A DNA stretch of 64,000 nt, taken from assembly GCF_047123305.1 (NCBI RefSeq), contig NZ_CP138918.1, positions 1,116,001 to 1,180,000 on the forward strand, read 5' to 3'. The translations under genes and the position numbers were made by a program. How positions within the stretch are numbered: position 1 is the stretch's first letter; each line of letters opens with the position of its first letter. The notes under the pieces are model-generated. The model did no database searches. It was given only the letters and a program-made list of their open reading frames with translations, and was not told where the DNA came from. This document shows, piece by piece, positions 25,981-34,983 of the stretch. The stretch is from Thalassobius sp047123305. GTDB lineage: Bacteria; Pseudomonadota; Alphaproteobacteria; Rhodobacterales; Rhodobacteraceae.

Positions 25981-27158
25981 ACGATGCCCCAAAGATCACC
26001 GGCGATTGGTTGACCAATCCTGTCACACAGGCGGTCTGCGCCATGTTGAACGACGCGGGCTATCAGGCCCATTTTGTCGGTGGCTGTGTGCGCAACGCTC
26101 TGCTTGGGGCGGTGGTCAGCGATATGGACATCTCCACCGATGCGCGGCCTGACCGAGTGGTGGAACTGGCCAGGGCGGCGGGGCTGAAGGCTATTCCCAC
26201 GGGGATTGATCATGGCACCATCACGGTGGTTTCGGGTCAAATCCCGCATGAAATCACCACCTATCGCAAAGATGTCGAAACCGATGGGCGCCGCGCGGTG
26301 GTTGCTTTTGCCGACACGATGGAAGAGGACGCGCACCGCCGCGACTTTACCATGAACGCGCTTTATTGTGACGCATCAGGGCAGGTCGTGGACCCGCTGG
26401 GGCAAGGTCTGGCCGATCTTGCCGCGCGCCATTTGCGGTTCATAGATGATCCCGACATGCGCATCCGCGAAGATTACCTGCGCAGCTTGCGGTTTTTCCG
26501 GTTTCACGCCTGGTACGGCGATCAGGACGCCGGTCCTGACCCAGAGGCTTTGGCAGCCATAGCCGCGAATTTGGCTGGAATAGAGACGCTTTCTAAGGAG
26601 AGGGTGGGGGCCGAACTGGTCAAACTGCTTGCCGCGCCCGAACCGCAACAGGCGGTGGCCACAATGCGCCAGTCTGGCGTTTTGGCGATGGTCTTAGGCG
26701 GCGCTGATGACCGTGCGCTGGCCCCTCTGGTGCATCTGGAACAACAGGCCGGTATCGCGCCGGACGGGCTGCGCCGGCTTGCGGCGCTGGGAGGTGAACG
26801 CGACGGGCATGGGGTGGCGCGCGGGCTGCGTCTGTCCAATGCGCAGGGCAAGCAGCTGGCGCTTTATCGGGACCATATCGGGACGACAGAGGGGTCAGGG
26901 GCGCTGGGCTATCACCATGGGGCTGCATTGGCCAAGGATATCCTGTTGCTGCGCGCCGCAATGTTGGAAATGCCGATGACCCACGGCAGCTTTGCCGCGG
27001 CTGAACGCGGGGCAACGGCAACCTTTCCAGTCAAAGCCGCGGATCTGATGGACCGGTTCCAAGGCAAGGCGCTGGGCGATGCGCTGCGGCGGCTGGAACG
27101 CCATTGGATCGACGCGGAATTCAGGCCAAGCCGTAGTCAGCTGCTTGCGGAAATCTGA
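25977..27158 (+). CDS. cca: CCA tRNA nucleotidyltransferase / poly(A) polymerase family protein
   Basis: A 393-residue class II nucleotidyltransferase. The head domain has the nucleotide-binding GGCVRNALLG (36-45), the metal-binding DMDIS and the flexible-loop region, RRDFTMNAL, and the RNA- and base-selecting EDYLRSLRFFRFH helix, in the usual order. Such enzymes add CCA to tRNA 3' ends. The bacterial poly(A) polymerases are close relatives, but as a single alphaproteobacterial copy the CCA role is more likely. It ends the hslO-Nudix-cca operon, with an ATGA overlap with the gene before it. Confidence 0.9.
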   Translation: MNDAPKITGDWLTNPVTQAVCAMLNDAGYQAHFVGGCVRNALLGAVVSDMDISTDARPDRVVELARAAGLKAIPTGIDHGTITVVSGQIPHEITTYRKDVETDGRRAVVAFADTMEEDAHRRDFTMNALYCDASGQVVDPLGQGLADLAARHLRFIDDPDMRIREDYLRSLRFFRFHAWYGDQDAGPDPEALAAIAANLAGIETLSKERVGAELVKLLAAPEPQQAVATMRQSGVLAMVLGGADDRALAPLVHLEQQAGIAPDGLRRLAALGGERDGHGVARGLRLSNAQGKQLALYRDHIGTTEGSGALGYHHGAALAKDILLLRAAMLEMPMTHGSFAAAERGATATFPVKAADLMDRFQGKALGDALRRLERHWIDAEFRPSRSQLLAEI

Positions 27159-27361
27159 CGGGTCGCGCTTTGCCCCCTTGCCCTTTCGGGTTGGGTGCTA
27201 TCTCTTGCAGTCGTTAACACGCCATTTACGTTTCCAAGCAAGGCAGGTCGCCTGGTCCGTGCGCAGTACTGCGCGCCGCTACGTCACCCACCGCATTTTC
27301 CTTGACGATCTTGGCCCCGAAATCCGCCCTGTTGTTGCCCCTGTTGAAGGTGTCTGTTTTG

Positions 27362-29230
27362 TCGCTCCTCTCCCGTCTTAATCTGATTGACCCGTTCAAA
27401 CCTGCCGACACGCCGCCGCCCGAAACCCTGCTGGCCTTTGTGCGCTGGTCGCTGAGCGGCACCGGTCCGATCCTGCTGTTTGCCTTTGTCGTTGCCAGCA
27501 TTGGCGGCGGGTTGGATGCAGCAACGGCCTATCTGCTGGGACAGGTGATTGACTCGGCCGCTGCCAGCACACCGGATGCGTACTTCAGCGAAAACATGGT
27601 GCTGGTGCTCTTTGGTCTTGCCTTCTTTGTGGTGCTGCGGCCGTTCTTTCTGGGGCTGTCGGCGCTGACAACGGGCTACATCGTGGCACCCAATGTCAGC
27701 CCGATGATACTGTCGCGGCTGCACCGCTGGACGCTGGGGCAGTCGGTGGATTTCTTCGACAATGATTTCGCTGGCCGGATTGCCCAGAAACAGATGCAGA
27801 CCGCCAATGCGCTGACGCAGGTGGTGGTGGAGATCCTGCATGTGGTCGCCTTTGCCTTTGCCGCCGCGTTTGGCAGTTTTGTCCTGCTGATGGCAATCGA
27901 CTGGCGGATTGCTCTGATCTTTTTGTGCTGGTTTGGGGTCTATGTGGCGGTCTTACGGTTCTTCCTGCCGCGGGTGCGGACAAGGGCCAAGAAACGGGCA
28001 GCGGCGCGCGCCACGGTCACTGGTCAAGTAGTGGACACGGTGACCAATATCAAAACTGTGAAGCTGTTTGCCCATGCCGATCACGAAGACCGCGCCGCGT
28101 TGGATACGATGCGGGACTATCGCACTGTGTCGCTGGGCTTTGGCAGTTTCGCGGCGCTGTTCCGCACCGTGTTGATGCTGGTTGGCGGGCTGTTGCCGGT
28201 GCTGCTGGTTGGCGGCGCTTTGTGGTTCTGGACCAAGGGGCAGGCATCGCCCGGCGATATCGTCGCCGCGGGCGCGGTGTCGCTGCGTCTGGCGCAGATG
28301 ACGGGGTGGTTCAGTTTTGCCCTGATGGGCATCTACGCCAGCATCGGCGAGGTTGAAGATGGGGTGAAAACCCTGACCAAACGTGACCGTCTGGAGGATG
28401 CGCCGGATGCAACCGAGCTGCAGGTGTCGCAGGGCGAGATTGCGTTCAACAACGTCAGCTTTGCCTACGGGCGTGAAATCGGCGGGGTGAGCGGCGTTGG
28501 GCTGACCATCAAACCGGGTGAGAAACTAGGCATCGTTGGGGCCTCCGGGGCGGGGAAATCGACCTTGGTTTCGCTGTTGCTGCGGCTCTACGATGCAGAA
28601 GAGGGCGGCGTGTCTGTGGACGGGCAGGACTTGCGCAGCGTGACACAAGAAAGCCTGCGGCGTCAGATCGGGATGGTCACGCAGGAAACCGCGATGTTCA
28701 ACCGCTCGGCGCGGGACAATATCCTTTATGGGCGGCCCGAAGCATCGGAGGCGGATCTGATCGCCGCTGCCGAACAGGCCGAGGCACATCTGTTCATTCA
28801 AGGCCTGCGCGACGGCGATGGTCGCGAAGGCTATGATGCGTTTCTGGGGGAACGTGGTGTAAAGCTCTCGGGCGGGCAGCGGCAGCGGATTGCACTGGCG
28901 CGCGCCATTTTGAAAGACGCGCCCATTCTGGTGCTGGATGAGGCCACCTCGGCCCTGGACAGTGAGGTGGAGGCCGCAATTCAGACCGCATTGGAACGGG
29001 TGATGCAGGGCAAAACAGTTTTGGCAATTGCCCACCGCCTGTCCACCATTTCACAGATGGATCGCATCATCGTGCTGGATCAGGGTCGCATTGTCGAAGA
29101 AGGCAGCCACGAAGATCTGCTGGCACAAAAGGGTCTCTACGCCCGCTACTGGGACCGTCAATCCGGTGGTTTCCTGGGCGCGGATGAAGCGGCGGGGCGC
29201 TCAGGCGATCGGACAGAGGCCGCCGAATGA
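27362..29230 (+). CDS. ABC transporter, fused permease-ATPase (exporter type)
   Basis: About 622 residues. Six membrane helices (about 30-310) come first, then an ATPase domain with Walker A GASGAGKST, signature LSGGQRQRIALARA, Walker B ILVLDEATSALD and the switch AHRLST. This half-transporter works as a homodimer or with a partner, and belongs to the MsbA/lipid-multidrug exporter-like class. The substrate is unknown. The start is uncertain. The TTG at 27362 has GAAGG eight bases upstream; a GTG at 27353 and a TTG at 27302 are alternatives. A near-CtrA motif (TTAA-N7-TTTA) lies at about 27209-27223. Confidence 0.9.
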   Translation, partial: SLLSRLNLIDPFKPADTPPPETLLAFVRWSLSGTGPILLFAFVVASIGGGLDAATAYLLGQVIDSAAASTPDAYFSENMVLVLFGLAFFVVLRPFFLGLSALTTGYIVAPNVSPMILSRLHRWTLGQSVDFFDNDFAGRIAQKQMQTANALTQVVVEILHVVAFAFAAAFGSFVLLMAIDWRIALIFLCWFGVYVAVLRFFLPRVRTRAKKRAAARATVTGQVVDTVTNIKTVKLFAHADHEDRAALDTMRDYRTVSLGFGSFAALFRTVLMLVGGLLPVLLVGGALWFWTKGQASPGDIVAAGAVSLRLAQMTGWFSFALMGIYASIGEVEDGVKTLTKRDRLEDAPDATELQVSQGEIAFNNVSFAYGREIGGVSGVGLTIKPGEKLGIVGASGAGKSTLVSLLLRLYDAEEGGVSVDGQDLRSVTQESLRRQIGMVTQETAMFNRSARDNILYGRPEASEADLIAAAEQAEAHLFIQGLRDGDGREGYDAFLGERGVKLSGGQRQRIALARAILKDAPILVLDEATSALDSEVEAAIQTALERVMQGKTVLAIAHRLSTISQMDRIIVLDQGRIVEEGSHEDLLAQKGLYARYWDRQSGGFLGADEAAGRSGDRTEAAE

Positions 29231-29289
29231 GCCGCCGCAACGTGCAATAAGGGCTAGTGCAAGCGGGGCGCTTTGGCTATGAGCGCCCC

Positions 29290-30522
29290 ATGCAAACATA
29301 TCAGATCACACGTTTGGGCCATCAAGGCGATGGCATTGCGCACACCGACAGCGGACCGGTCTTTGCACCGATAACCCTGCCGGGCGAAGAGGTCACGGGC
29401 ACATTGGACGGCCAGCGGCTGCGCGACGTGCGGATTGTGACCCCCTCCGAGGATCGTGTTGCGGCCCCTTGCCGGCATTACAAAAGCTGCGGTGGCTGCC
29501 AGCTGCAGCATGCCTCGGATGATTACGTGGCGGACTGGAAAACCACTGTGGTGCAGCAGGCACTCGCGGCTCAGGGGCTGGAGGCAGAGTTCCGCCCGAT
29601 CCTGACCTCGCCACCCCAGACCCGCCGCCGCGCCAGCCTGTCAGTGCGCCGCACCAAAAAGGCGGCGATGGCCGGATTCCACGCCAAAGGCTCGGATGTG
29701 ATTGTGCAGGTGCCGGAGTGTCAGTTGCTGCATCCTGAATTGGTGCAGGCAACGACTGTGGCTGAAAAGCTGGCCACCATCGGTGGCAGCCGTAAGGGCG
29801 AGCTGAGCGTGTTGGCCACCATGTCTGAAACCGGTCTTGATCTGGCCGTGACTGGCGGCAAACCGCTGGACGAACAGCTGCGCATCTCCCTGTCGGCGGA
29901 AGTGGAAGCCTTCCGTCTTGCCCGTCTCAGCTGGGACGATGAGGTGGTGGGTCAACGCGAACCCCCGCTGCAAAGTTTTGGCGCCGCGAAGGTGGCCCCG
30001 CCCTCGGGCGCGTTCCTGCAGGCAACGCCGCAGGGGGAACTGGACCTGCTGACGGCGGTGCAGGAAATTGTCGGCAATGCCAAACATGTGACCGATCTCT
30101 TTGCGGGCTGCGGCACCTTTGCGCTGCCACTGGCCGCCAATGCTGAGGTGCACGCGGTCGAAGGTGAGAAGGCGATGATGGCCGCGCTGGATCTGGGTTG
30201 GCGTCGCGCGCAGGGGTTGAAGAAAGTGACCCATGAGCCCCGCGACCTGTTCCGCCGCCCCTTGATGCCGGATGAGCTGGAAAAGACCGATGCGGTGGTC
30301 ATCGACCCGCCGCGCGCCGGGGCTGAGGCGCAGGTGCGTGAACTGGCAGAATCACAGGTTCCGGTCATCGCGTTTGTGTCCTGCAACCCGGTGACCTTCG
30401 CGCGGGATGCGAAGATCCTGACGGATGGAAATTACCAGTTGCACTGGGTGCAGGTGGTGGACCAATTCCGCTGGTCGTCCCATGTGGAACTGGTGGCAAA
30501 ATTCACGCGCAAAGGTATATGA
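29290..30522 (+). CDS. RNA m5U methyltransferase of the TrmA/RlmD family
   Basis: A 410-residue methyltransferase. A short TRAM-like N-terminal domain (1-55) is followed by the iron-sulfur ligands C61, C67 and C70 (CRHYKSCGGC) with a fourth in VPECQLL. The SAM-binding domain has DLFAGCGTFALPLA and VIDPPRAG, and the catalytic SCNPVTFARD supplies the nucleophilic Cys. Members methylate C5 of uridine in 23S rRNA or tRNA. The exact target cannot be told here. The ATG at 29290 (MQTYQITRLGHQGDGIAH) fits the family start better than the open frame upstream. Confidence 0.9.
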   Translation: MQTYQITRLGHQGDGIAHTDSGPVFAPITLPGEEVTGTLDGQRLRDVRIVTPSEDRVAAPCRHYKSCGGCQLQHASDDYVADWKTTVVQQALAAQGLEAEFRPILTSPPQTRRRASLSVRRTKKAAMAGFHAKGSDVIVQVPECQLLHPELVQATTVAEKLATIGGSRKGELSVLATMSETGLDLAVTGGKPLDEQLRISLSAEVEAFRLARLSWDDEVVGQREPPLQSFGAAKVAPPSGAFLQATPQGELDLLTAVQEIVGNAKHVTDLFAGCGTFALPLAANAEVHAVEGEKAMMAALDLGWRRAQGLKKVTHEPRDLFRRPLMPDELEKTDAVVIDPPRAGAEAQVRELAESQVPVIAFVSCNPVTFARDAKILTDGNYQLHWVQVVDQFRWSSHVELVAKFTRKGI

Positions 30523-30629
30523 GGCCTTTTTTCATGCGGTTTGCGCTACGACTGCGGGCAAAAATGGTGTAGGGTCGCTCGCAGAAAAGACGACCACGAC
30601 CAAAAGAATACACCCTGAGGCAAGCAGAC

Positions 30630-31130
30630 ATGCGGACATTGAAACTGGCGGTATTTGCCGCGGCGCTTATGGCGCTCGCGGCCTGTAGCTCGGGCTCGAA
30701 GTTCCGCAGCTATAACGGCCCCGAAGTGACCCGGATCATCGTGCAGAAAAGCGATCGAATGATGTATCTGATGCATCACGACAAGGTGCTGCGCTCGTTT
30801 GATATTGGTCTGGGCTTTGCCCCCGAAGGTGACAAGCTGCGCGAAGGCGACGGGAAAACGCCCGAAGGCAATTACTTCATCAACCGTCGCAATCCGAACA
30901 GCCAGTTCCACCTCTCGGTTGGGATCAACTATCCGGCGTCACATGACCGCGCCGAAGCGGCCCGTGCAGGTGTCAGCCCCGGTGGCGACATCTTTATCCA
31001 CGGCCGCCCCAAGAAATACCGCAATGGGATCCGCGACTGGACTGCTGGCTGCATCGCCGTCACCGACCGCGAGGTCGAACTGATCTACGCCATGGTCAAA
31101 AACGGCACCCCGATCACGATCAATCCGTAA
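30630..31130 (+). CDS. YkuD-domain L,D-transpeptidase-like lipoprotein
   Basis: A 166-residue protein with a lipoprotein signal (lipobox LAAC, lipid-bearing Cys19) followed by a YkuD domain. The active-site pattern is IHGRPKKY and WTAGCIAVTDREVE, with the catalytic Cys in TAGC. Such enzymes cross-link peptidoglycan by 3-3 bonds or attach proteins to it, and act in the periplasm. It is the first of three envelope genes in 30630-32502. GAGG lies upstream of the ATG, and a bidirectional terminator follows. Confidence 0.88.
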   Translation: MRTLKLAVFAAALMALAACSSGSKFRSYNGPEVTRIIVQKSDRMMYLMHHDKVLRSFDIGLGFAPEGDKLREGDGKTPEGNYFINRRNPNSQFHLSVGINYPASHDRAEAARAGVSPGGDIFIHGRPKKYRNGIRDWTAGCIAVTDREVELIYAMVKNGTPITINP

Positions 31131-31141
31131 CCGGTACGCAC

Positions 31142-31169
31142 AAAAAAGGCGCCTCGCGGGCGCCTTTTT
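31142..31169. terminator. Bidirectional terminator between convergent envelope genes
   Basis: GGCGCC (31148-31153) and GGCGCC (31159-31164) form a G+C-rich stem flanked by six A on one side and five T on the other, so it can act on both strands. It lies between the YkuD lipoprotein and the CAP lipoprotein. Confidence 0.87.
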
Positions 31170-31189
31170 CTCTTGAGAGTGTGATCAAA

Positions 31190-31720
31190 TCACAGCGCGG
31201 TGGCCTGAGCGCCTTTGCCCAGCACCAGCGTCCACCAGATCTTGCCGTTGACTTCCTGATGCCAGGAGAACCCCATGTCGACAGCAGTTGGGTCAAGGAT
31301 CACCCGGCGGGTGTCGGGCTGTTCCATCCAGGCGCTCAAGGTTTCCAGTTCGGTCTCATAGGTTTCCGAGATGTTTTCGCCGGCCAGACCACCGGTGTAG
31401 CCAACCCGTGCCACCCGCTCCAGCGGGGAGGAGCCGTCGGAGCCGAAATGCCAGGGGCGGTTTTGCACCGACATGTCGCGCGCATGGGTGGCGGCGGCTG
31501 CGTTCAGCTGGGCGTTCAGCTCCACCGGGCCGGCGCCGGCGGCCTGACGCAGTGCGTTCACCGAATCCAGCATCCGGAACTGAATGGCAGAGGCTTCGCT
31601 GGCGCGAATACGGTAAAGCTGCGGCAGGGGTTTGCCGTCAGGGCCCAGTTGCACCGTGGTTTCGGTACAGGCGGCAAGGGTAAAGACGGAAAGGACAATA
31701 AGGCAAAGAAAGCGCAGCAT
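31190..31720 (-). CDS. CAP (SCP-like) domain lipoprotein
   Basis: A 176-residue lipoprotein (lipobox LAAC, Cys18) with a CAP/SCP domain. The family pattern includes LDSVNALRQAAG at the first helix, then THARDMSVQN, GLAGENIS and IWWTLVLGK at the end. Bacterial CAP proteins are secreted and mostly of unknown activity; some bind lipids or cell-wall material. The ATG at 31720 has CAGG upstream and gives the signal peptide. The open frame further upstream is discarded. It lies between two YkuD L,D-transpeptidases, so a role in the envelope is plausible. Confidence 0.87.
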   Translation of the reverse strand: MLRFLCLIVLSVFTLAACTETTVQLGPDGKPLPQLYRIRASEASAIQFRMLDSVNALRQAAGAGPVELNAQLNAAAATHARDMSVQNRPWHFGSDGSSPLERVARVGYTGGLAGENISETYETELETLSAWMEQPDTRRVILDPTAVDMGFSWHQEVNGKIWWTLVLGKGAQATAL

Positions 31721-31887
31721 TTTGATACCTGAAGTTTGGGTTCCCTGACCTCTACTTGCATGTGCGTTGCGTTTCAAACCCACATCCACGTGATTGCATG
31801 TGATGACGTCTGTTTGATTTGCGACTGCGGCATTCCCGCCATAATATCTGCGCAAATGCAGCCAATAGGGGCTGAGGAGAACGTATT

Positions 31888-32502
31888 ATGTCGCAAGATA
31901 CCACATTTAAACTGAACCGTCGTCGCTTCCTGGCGGGCAGCGCGGCGCTGATTGGCACCCCGGCCCTGGCGCAGGAAACCACTGGCATTCCGGACCCGAC
32001 CAACACCGTTGAGATCGAAAAAGACGTGTCGCAGACTGTGCGGCGCAACATCTCCAGCTTCCGGTCGCTGGATTGGCGGCCCTATTTCAGCAGCCTGCGC
32101 AAAGGTGCCATCCTGGTCGATATCGACTCGCGTGCGCTGCATTACTGGTCCGAAGACGGCGAAACCTACAAGCTCTACCCCTCCAGCGTGCCGCTGACCG
32201 AAGATCTGACCCGCCGCGGCCGCACCTCGGTGATCCGCAAAGTGGAAGGCCCCAGCTGGCGCCCAACACCGTCGATGAAAAAGCGCAACCCCGAGTGGCC
32301 CGACTATATCGGCCCCGGGCCGGACAACCCACTGGGCACCCATGCGCTCTATCTCAGCTGGACCTATTACCGGATCCACGGCACGCATGACACGCGCAAG
32401 ATCGGGCGTCGTTCGTCCAATGGTTGTATCGGCCTGTTCAACGAACATATCGCCGACCTGTTTGAACGCGCCAAAGTGGGCACACAAGTGTTGCTGATTT
32501 GA
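31888..32502 (+). CDS. YkuD L,D-transpeptidase with Tat signal
   Basis: A 204-residue periplasmic L,D-transpeptidase. The twin-arginine signal RRRFLAGSAAL (11-21) ends near PALAQ, so folded export by Tat is predicted. The YkuD catalytic part has YRIHGTHD and RSSNGCIGLFN with the nucleophilic Cys. A leading proline-rich stretch (GPSWRPTPSMKKRNPEWP) is typical of the ErfK/YbiS-like subfamily. In this subfamily the reaction is 3-3 cross-linking or protein anchoring. It is divergent from the CAP lipoprotein, with 167 bases between. Confidence 0.9.
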   Translation: MSQDTTFKLNRRRFLAGSAALIGTPALAQETTGIPDPTNTVEIEKDVSQTVRRNISSFRSLDWRPYFSSLRKGAILVDIDSRALHYWSEDGETYKLYPSSVPLTEDLTRRGRTSVIRKVEGPSWRPTPSMKKRNPEWPDYIGPGPDNPLGTHALYLSWTYYRIHGTHDTRKIGRRSSNGCIGLFNEHIADLFERAKVGTQVLLI

Positions 32503-32654
32503 CCACAAATCGCGCTAACACGCTGACGTGATGCTTTTTCTGCCTTTTCCCCGTTTGCAAAAACGGCGGAAAGGTGGATAGAGAAACCACACACTAACCC
32601 TTGAGGTCCGGGGTCAGGCAATTGAACAGTCCGGGCGTCTCTCTGGAGGATAAT

Positions 32655-32837
32655 ATGAAGAAAATCGCACTCGCCGCCGCTTTCACCGTTGCAGCCACCA
32701 CCGCATTCGCTGGCGGCATGGACGCCCCTGTGATGGAGCCGGAAGTCATCGTTGAAACCGCCGCGTCCTCGTCGTCGGCTGGCATCATCGTACCGCTGGT
32801 TCTGCTGGCCATCGTTGCGGCAGCAGTTGCTGAATAA
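32655..32837 (+). CDS. Small secreted/membrane protein (60 residues)
   Basis: A 60-residue protein from the ATG at 32655 with GGAGG at ideal spacing. Residues 1-19 form a Sec signal peptide (MKKIALAAAFTVAATTAFA). A short Asp/Glu/Pro linker follows (GGMDAPVMEPEVIVE), then a Ser run and a hydrophobic C-terminal helix (GIIVPLVLLAIVAAAVA). The mature product is therefore about 40 residues with one membrane helix. I recognise the shape from roseobacter genomes but know no function. The strong ribosome site and strong terminator suggest good expression. Confidence 0.78.
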   Translation: MKKIALAAAFTVAATTAFAGGMDAPVMEPEVIVETAASSSSAGIIVPLVLLAIVAAAVAE

Positions 32838-32862
32838 TCTGTTTCGACAGAACAAGAATTTG

Positions 32863-32897
32863 AAAGGCGGTGGAATTGTCCACCGCCTTTTCTTTTG
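32863..32897 (+). terminator. Intrinsic terminator of the 60-residue gene
   Basis: AAAGGCGGTGGA (32863-32874) pairs perfectly with TCCACCGCCTTT (32879-32890) around a 4-base loop, followed by TTCTTTT. It probably also limits readthrough from the convergent hemH. Confidence 0.88.
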
Positions 32898-32934
32898 GTC
32901 AGAGCTGTTGAGTTGACGTTGGGCCGTGGCCGGA

Positions 32935-34002
32935 TCAGCCGATCCAGCCTTTCAGGTTTTCATCAACGATACCTGCCAGCGCTTCCATATGGGCGGCGTC
33001 ATCGTTGAGGCAGGGGATGTAGGTGAACTTCTCACCGCCCGCCTCTTCAAAGCTTTCTTTGATCTCTTCGTTGATCTCTTCCAGCGTCTCGATGCAATCG
33101 GCGGCAAAGGCCGGGGCCACAACGGCGATGTGTTTTTTGCCGTCTTCTTTGGCCAGCCGCGCCACCTCTTCCACGGTGTAGGGTTTCAGCCATTCTTCGG
33201 TGCCGAAAACCGACTGGAAGGTTGTTTTGATCTGGGTGTCATCCCAGCCCAGACGTTCTTTCAGCAGGCGGGTCTGTTTCTGGCATTTGCAGTGGTAGGG
33301 ATCGCCCTGCATCAGATATCGCTTCGGCATTCCATGGTAGGACACCACCAGCATCTCAGGTTTGCTTTCCTCGGCGGCGTAGGCGCGTTCGATCGACTGG
33401 GCCAGCGCCTCGATATAGGCGGGGTTTTCGAAATAATCCTCGATGGTGCGGGCCGCGGGCTGACGTGTTTCCTTCATCAAGGCGCGGAAGAACTGGTCGT
33501 TTGCCGTGCCGGTGGTGGCGCCTGCGTACTGCGGGTAGAGCGGGAAAAACAGGATCTTGGTACAGCCTGCCGCCACCATCGCTTTGACCTTGGACTCCGT
33601 CGAAGGATTGCCGTAGCGCATGCAGTAATCCACCATGACCTGATCGCCATAGCGTGCCTGCATCAGCTCGGTCATGGCTTTGGTCTGATCCTTGGTGATT
33701 GTCAGCAGCGGGCTTTCATCGGCTTCATTGTTCCAGATCGACCGATACGCCGCGCCAGAGGTGAAGGGGCGTTTGGTCAGGATAATCAGCTGCAACAGCG
33801 GTTGCCATTTCCACGCTGGATAGTCGATCACCCGCTTGTCCGAGAGGAACTCGTTCAGGTAGCGGCGCATCGACCAGTAGTCGGTGGCATCCGGTGTGCC
33901 CAGATTGGCCAGAAGCACCCCGATCTTCGGGGCCGGCACCTTGGGGTGATCCGCCGCGGCGTGGTCAGGTTTGGTGGCGTTGGTCTGGGCATCCAGCATC
34001 AT
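32935..34002 (-). CDS. hemH: Ferrochelatase
   Basis: A 355-residue enzyme that inserts iron into protoporphyrin IX, the last step of heme synthesis. Family markers are GVLLANLGTPD near the N-terminus, the SYHGMPKRY segment with the metal-binding His, CQKQTRLL and the C-terminal FAADCIETLEE with the catalytic Glu. Cysteines (CMRYG, CKCQKQ) are present, but I cannot judge whether a cluster forms. AAGGA precedes the ATG pair at 34002/33999. The gene is single, with no other hem genes beside it (hemW is 30 kb away). Confidence 0.96.
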   Translation of the reverse strand: MMLDAQTNATKPDHAAADHPKVPAPKIGVLLANLGTPDATDYWSMRRYLNEFLSDKRVIDYPAWKWQPLLQLIILTKRPFTSGAAYRSIWNNEADESPLLTITKDQTKAMTELMQARYGDQVMVDYCMRYGNPSTESKVKAMVAAGCTKILFFPLYPQYAGATTGTANDQFFRALMKETRQPAARTIEDYFENPAYIEALAQSIERAYAAEESKPEMLVVSYHGMPKRYLMQGDPYHCKCQKQTRLLKERLGWDDTQIKTTFQSVFGTEEWLKPYTVEEVARLAKEDGKKHIAVVAPAFAADCIETLEEINEEIKESFEEAGGEKFTYIPCLNDDAAHMEALAGIVDENLKGWIG

Positions 34003-34092
34003 TTGCGTCCTTCGTCGGTCCTATCGTCATGCGCCTTTTTGCGCGGGTGGGCGCAGGCGTTCGTAAGGGACATAAACGGTTCAGGCCGCAGG

Positions 34093-34953
34093 TCAATCCG
34101 GCAGCTTGGTTTCCTGGGTGCCAAGGGCCTCAGCCAGACGCATTGTCGCAGATCCGGGCCGCAAAGGCTTGGGCTGGCTGTCATCTGGTGACCAGCCTGT
34201 GAGGAAGACCAACTCATAGGTGGCGTGGATCCGCCCCGCGGCATCGGCATGATGGTCCTGATAGATCTCGGCCGCGCGGCGCAGCACCGAAGGACGGGTT
34301 GGGTGCCGCAACCGGGCTTGCAGCGCATTGGCCTCGCCCATCGCGCGCAGATCCCGCATCAGATGAAAGGCGGTTTGATAGCTGACATCCAGCGCCAGAT
34401 TGTCGGCCACCGGCAGGGCCAGATCGGACCGTTGCAACAGTGCCCCTAGATCGCGGATCTCGGCCATTGGCAACACGCGCGGCGACAGACCGCCGGCCTG
34501 CTCTACCTCGGCCTCTGCCAGGGCTGCGCGCAGTTGCGACAGGGTCTGCCCGCCAAAGCTGACCGCCAGAAAGAAACCGTCAGGCTGCAGGGCGCGGCGG
34601 CTTTGGATAATCTGGCCGACCGGATCATTGGCCCAATGCAGCGCCATCGCATGAATGACCAGATCAAACTGGCCAACCTCAAGGGCCAATACGTCGTCAT
34701 CCGGCACAATCACCGCCTCAGGGAAGGCGGCCTGCCAGATTTTGGGGAAACCAGTTACAATGGCGGGTTTGGTAAAGGTTCTGTTAACCAGACTCAGCCG
34801 ATGCTGAACCTCCTCAATCGCCGCCTCCTGCAAAAACAACGCAGGTGTGTCGGAACTCAAGGCCCGCTGCCGATTGCGCAACAGCGCTGCACGGTCGGTC
34901 AAGCGCGGGGTCTCGGATCCTGCGGCAGGAGAGGGCATTTGGAAATCAGTCAT
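34093..34953 (-). CDS. SAM-dependent methyltransferase-like protein (BioC/NDUFAF5-like)
   Basis: A 286-residue class I methyltransferase fold, recognised by the central DLVIHAMALHWANDPVGQI and ALQPDGFFLAVSFGGQTLSQLRAAL in two parts. This arrangement is shared by BioC and by the mitochondrial complex I assembly factor NDUFAF5, an arginine hydroxylase with this fold. In alphaproteobacteria the NDUFAF5-like branch is common, so complex I assembly is a reasonable guess. The usual glycine-rich SAM loop (GxGxG) is not evident. It is divergent from comF by 30 bases. Confidence 0.83.
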   Translation of the reverse strand: MTDFQMPSPAAGSETPRLTDRAALLRNRQRALSSDTPALFLQEAAIEEVQHRLSLVNRTFTKPAIVTGFPKIWQAAFPEAVIVPDDDVLALEVGQFDLVIHAMALHWANDPVGQIIQSRRALQPDGFFLAVSFGGQTLSQLRAALAEAEVEQAGGLSPRVLPMAEIRDLGALLQRSDLALPVADNLALDVSYQTAFHLMRDLRAMGEANALQARLRHPTRPSVLRRAAEIYQDHHADAAGRIHATYELVFLTGWSPDDSQPKPLRPGSATMRLAEALGTQETKLPD

Positions 34954-34983
34954 CTTTTGTCCACCTTTGGGAGCGTAGATAGA

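Noticed and set aside
27209..27223. Second CtrA-like site (TTAA-N7-TTTA) before the ABC transporter
   Set aside because: One half-site has a mismatch, so it is not claimed as a feature.
31180..31194. TGTGAT-N3-ATCACA inverted repeat
   Set aside because: It overlaps the stop codon of the CAP lipoprotein and a terminator region, not a promoter.
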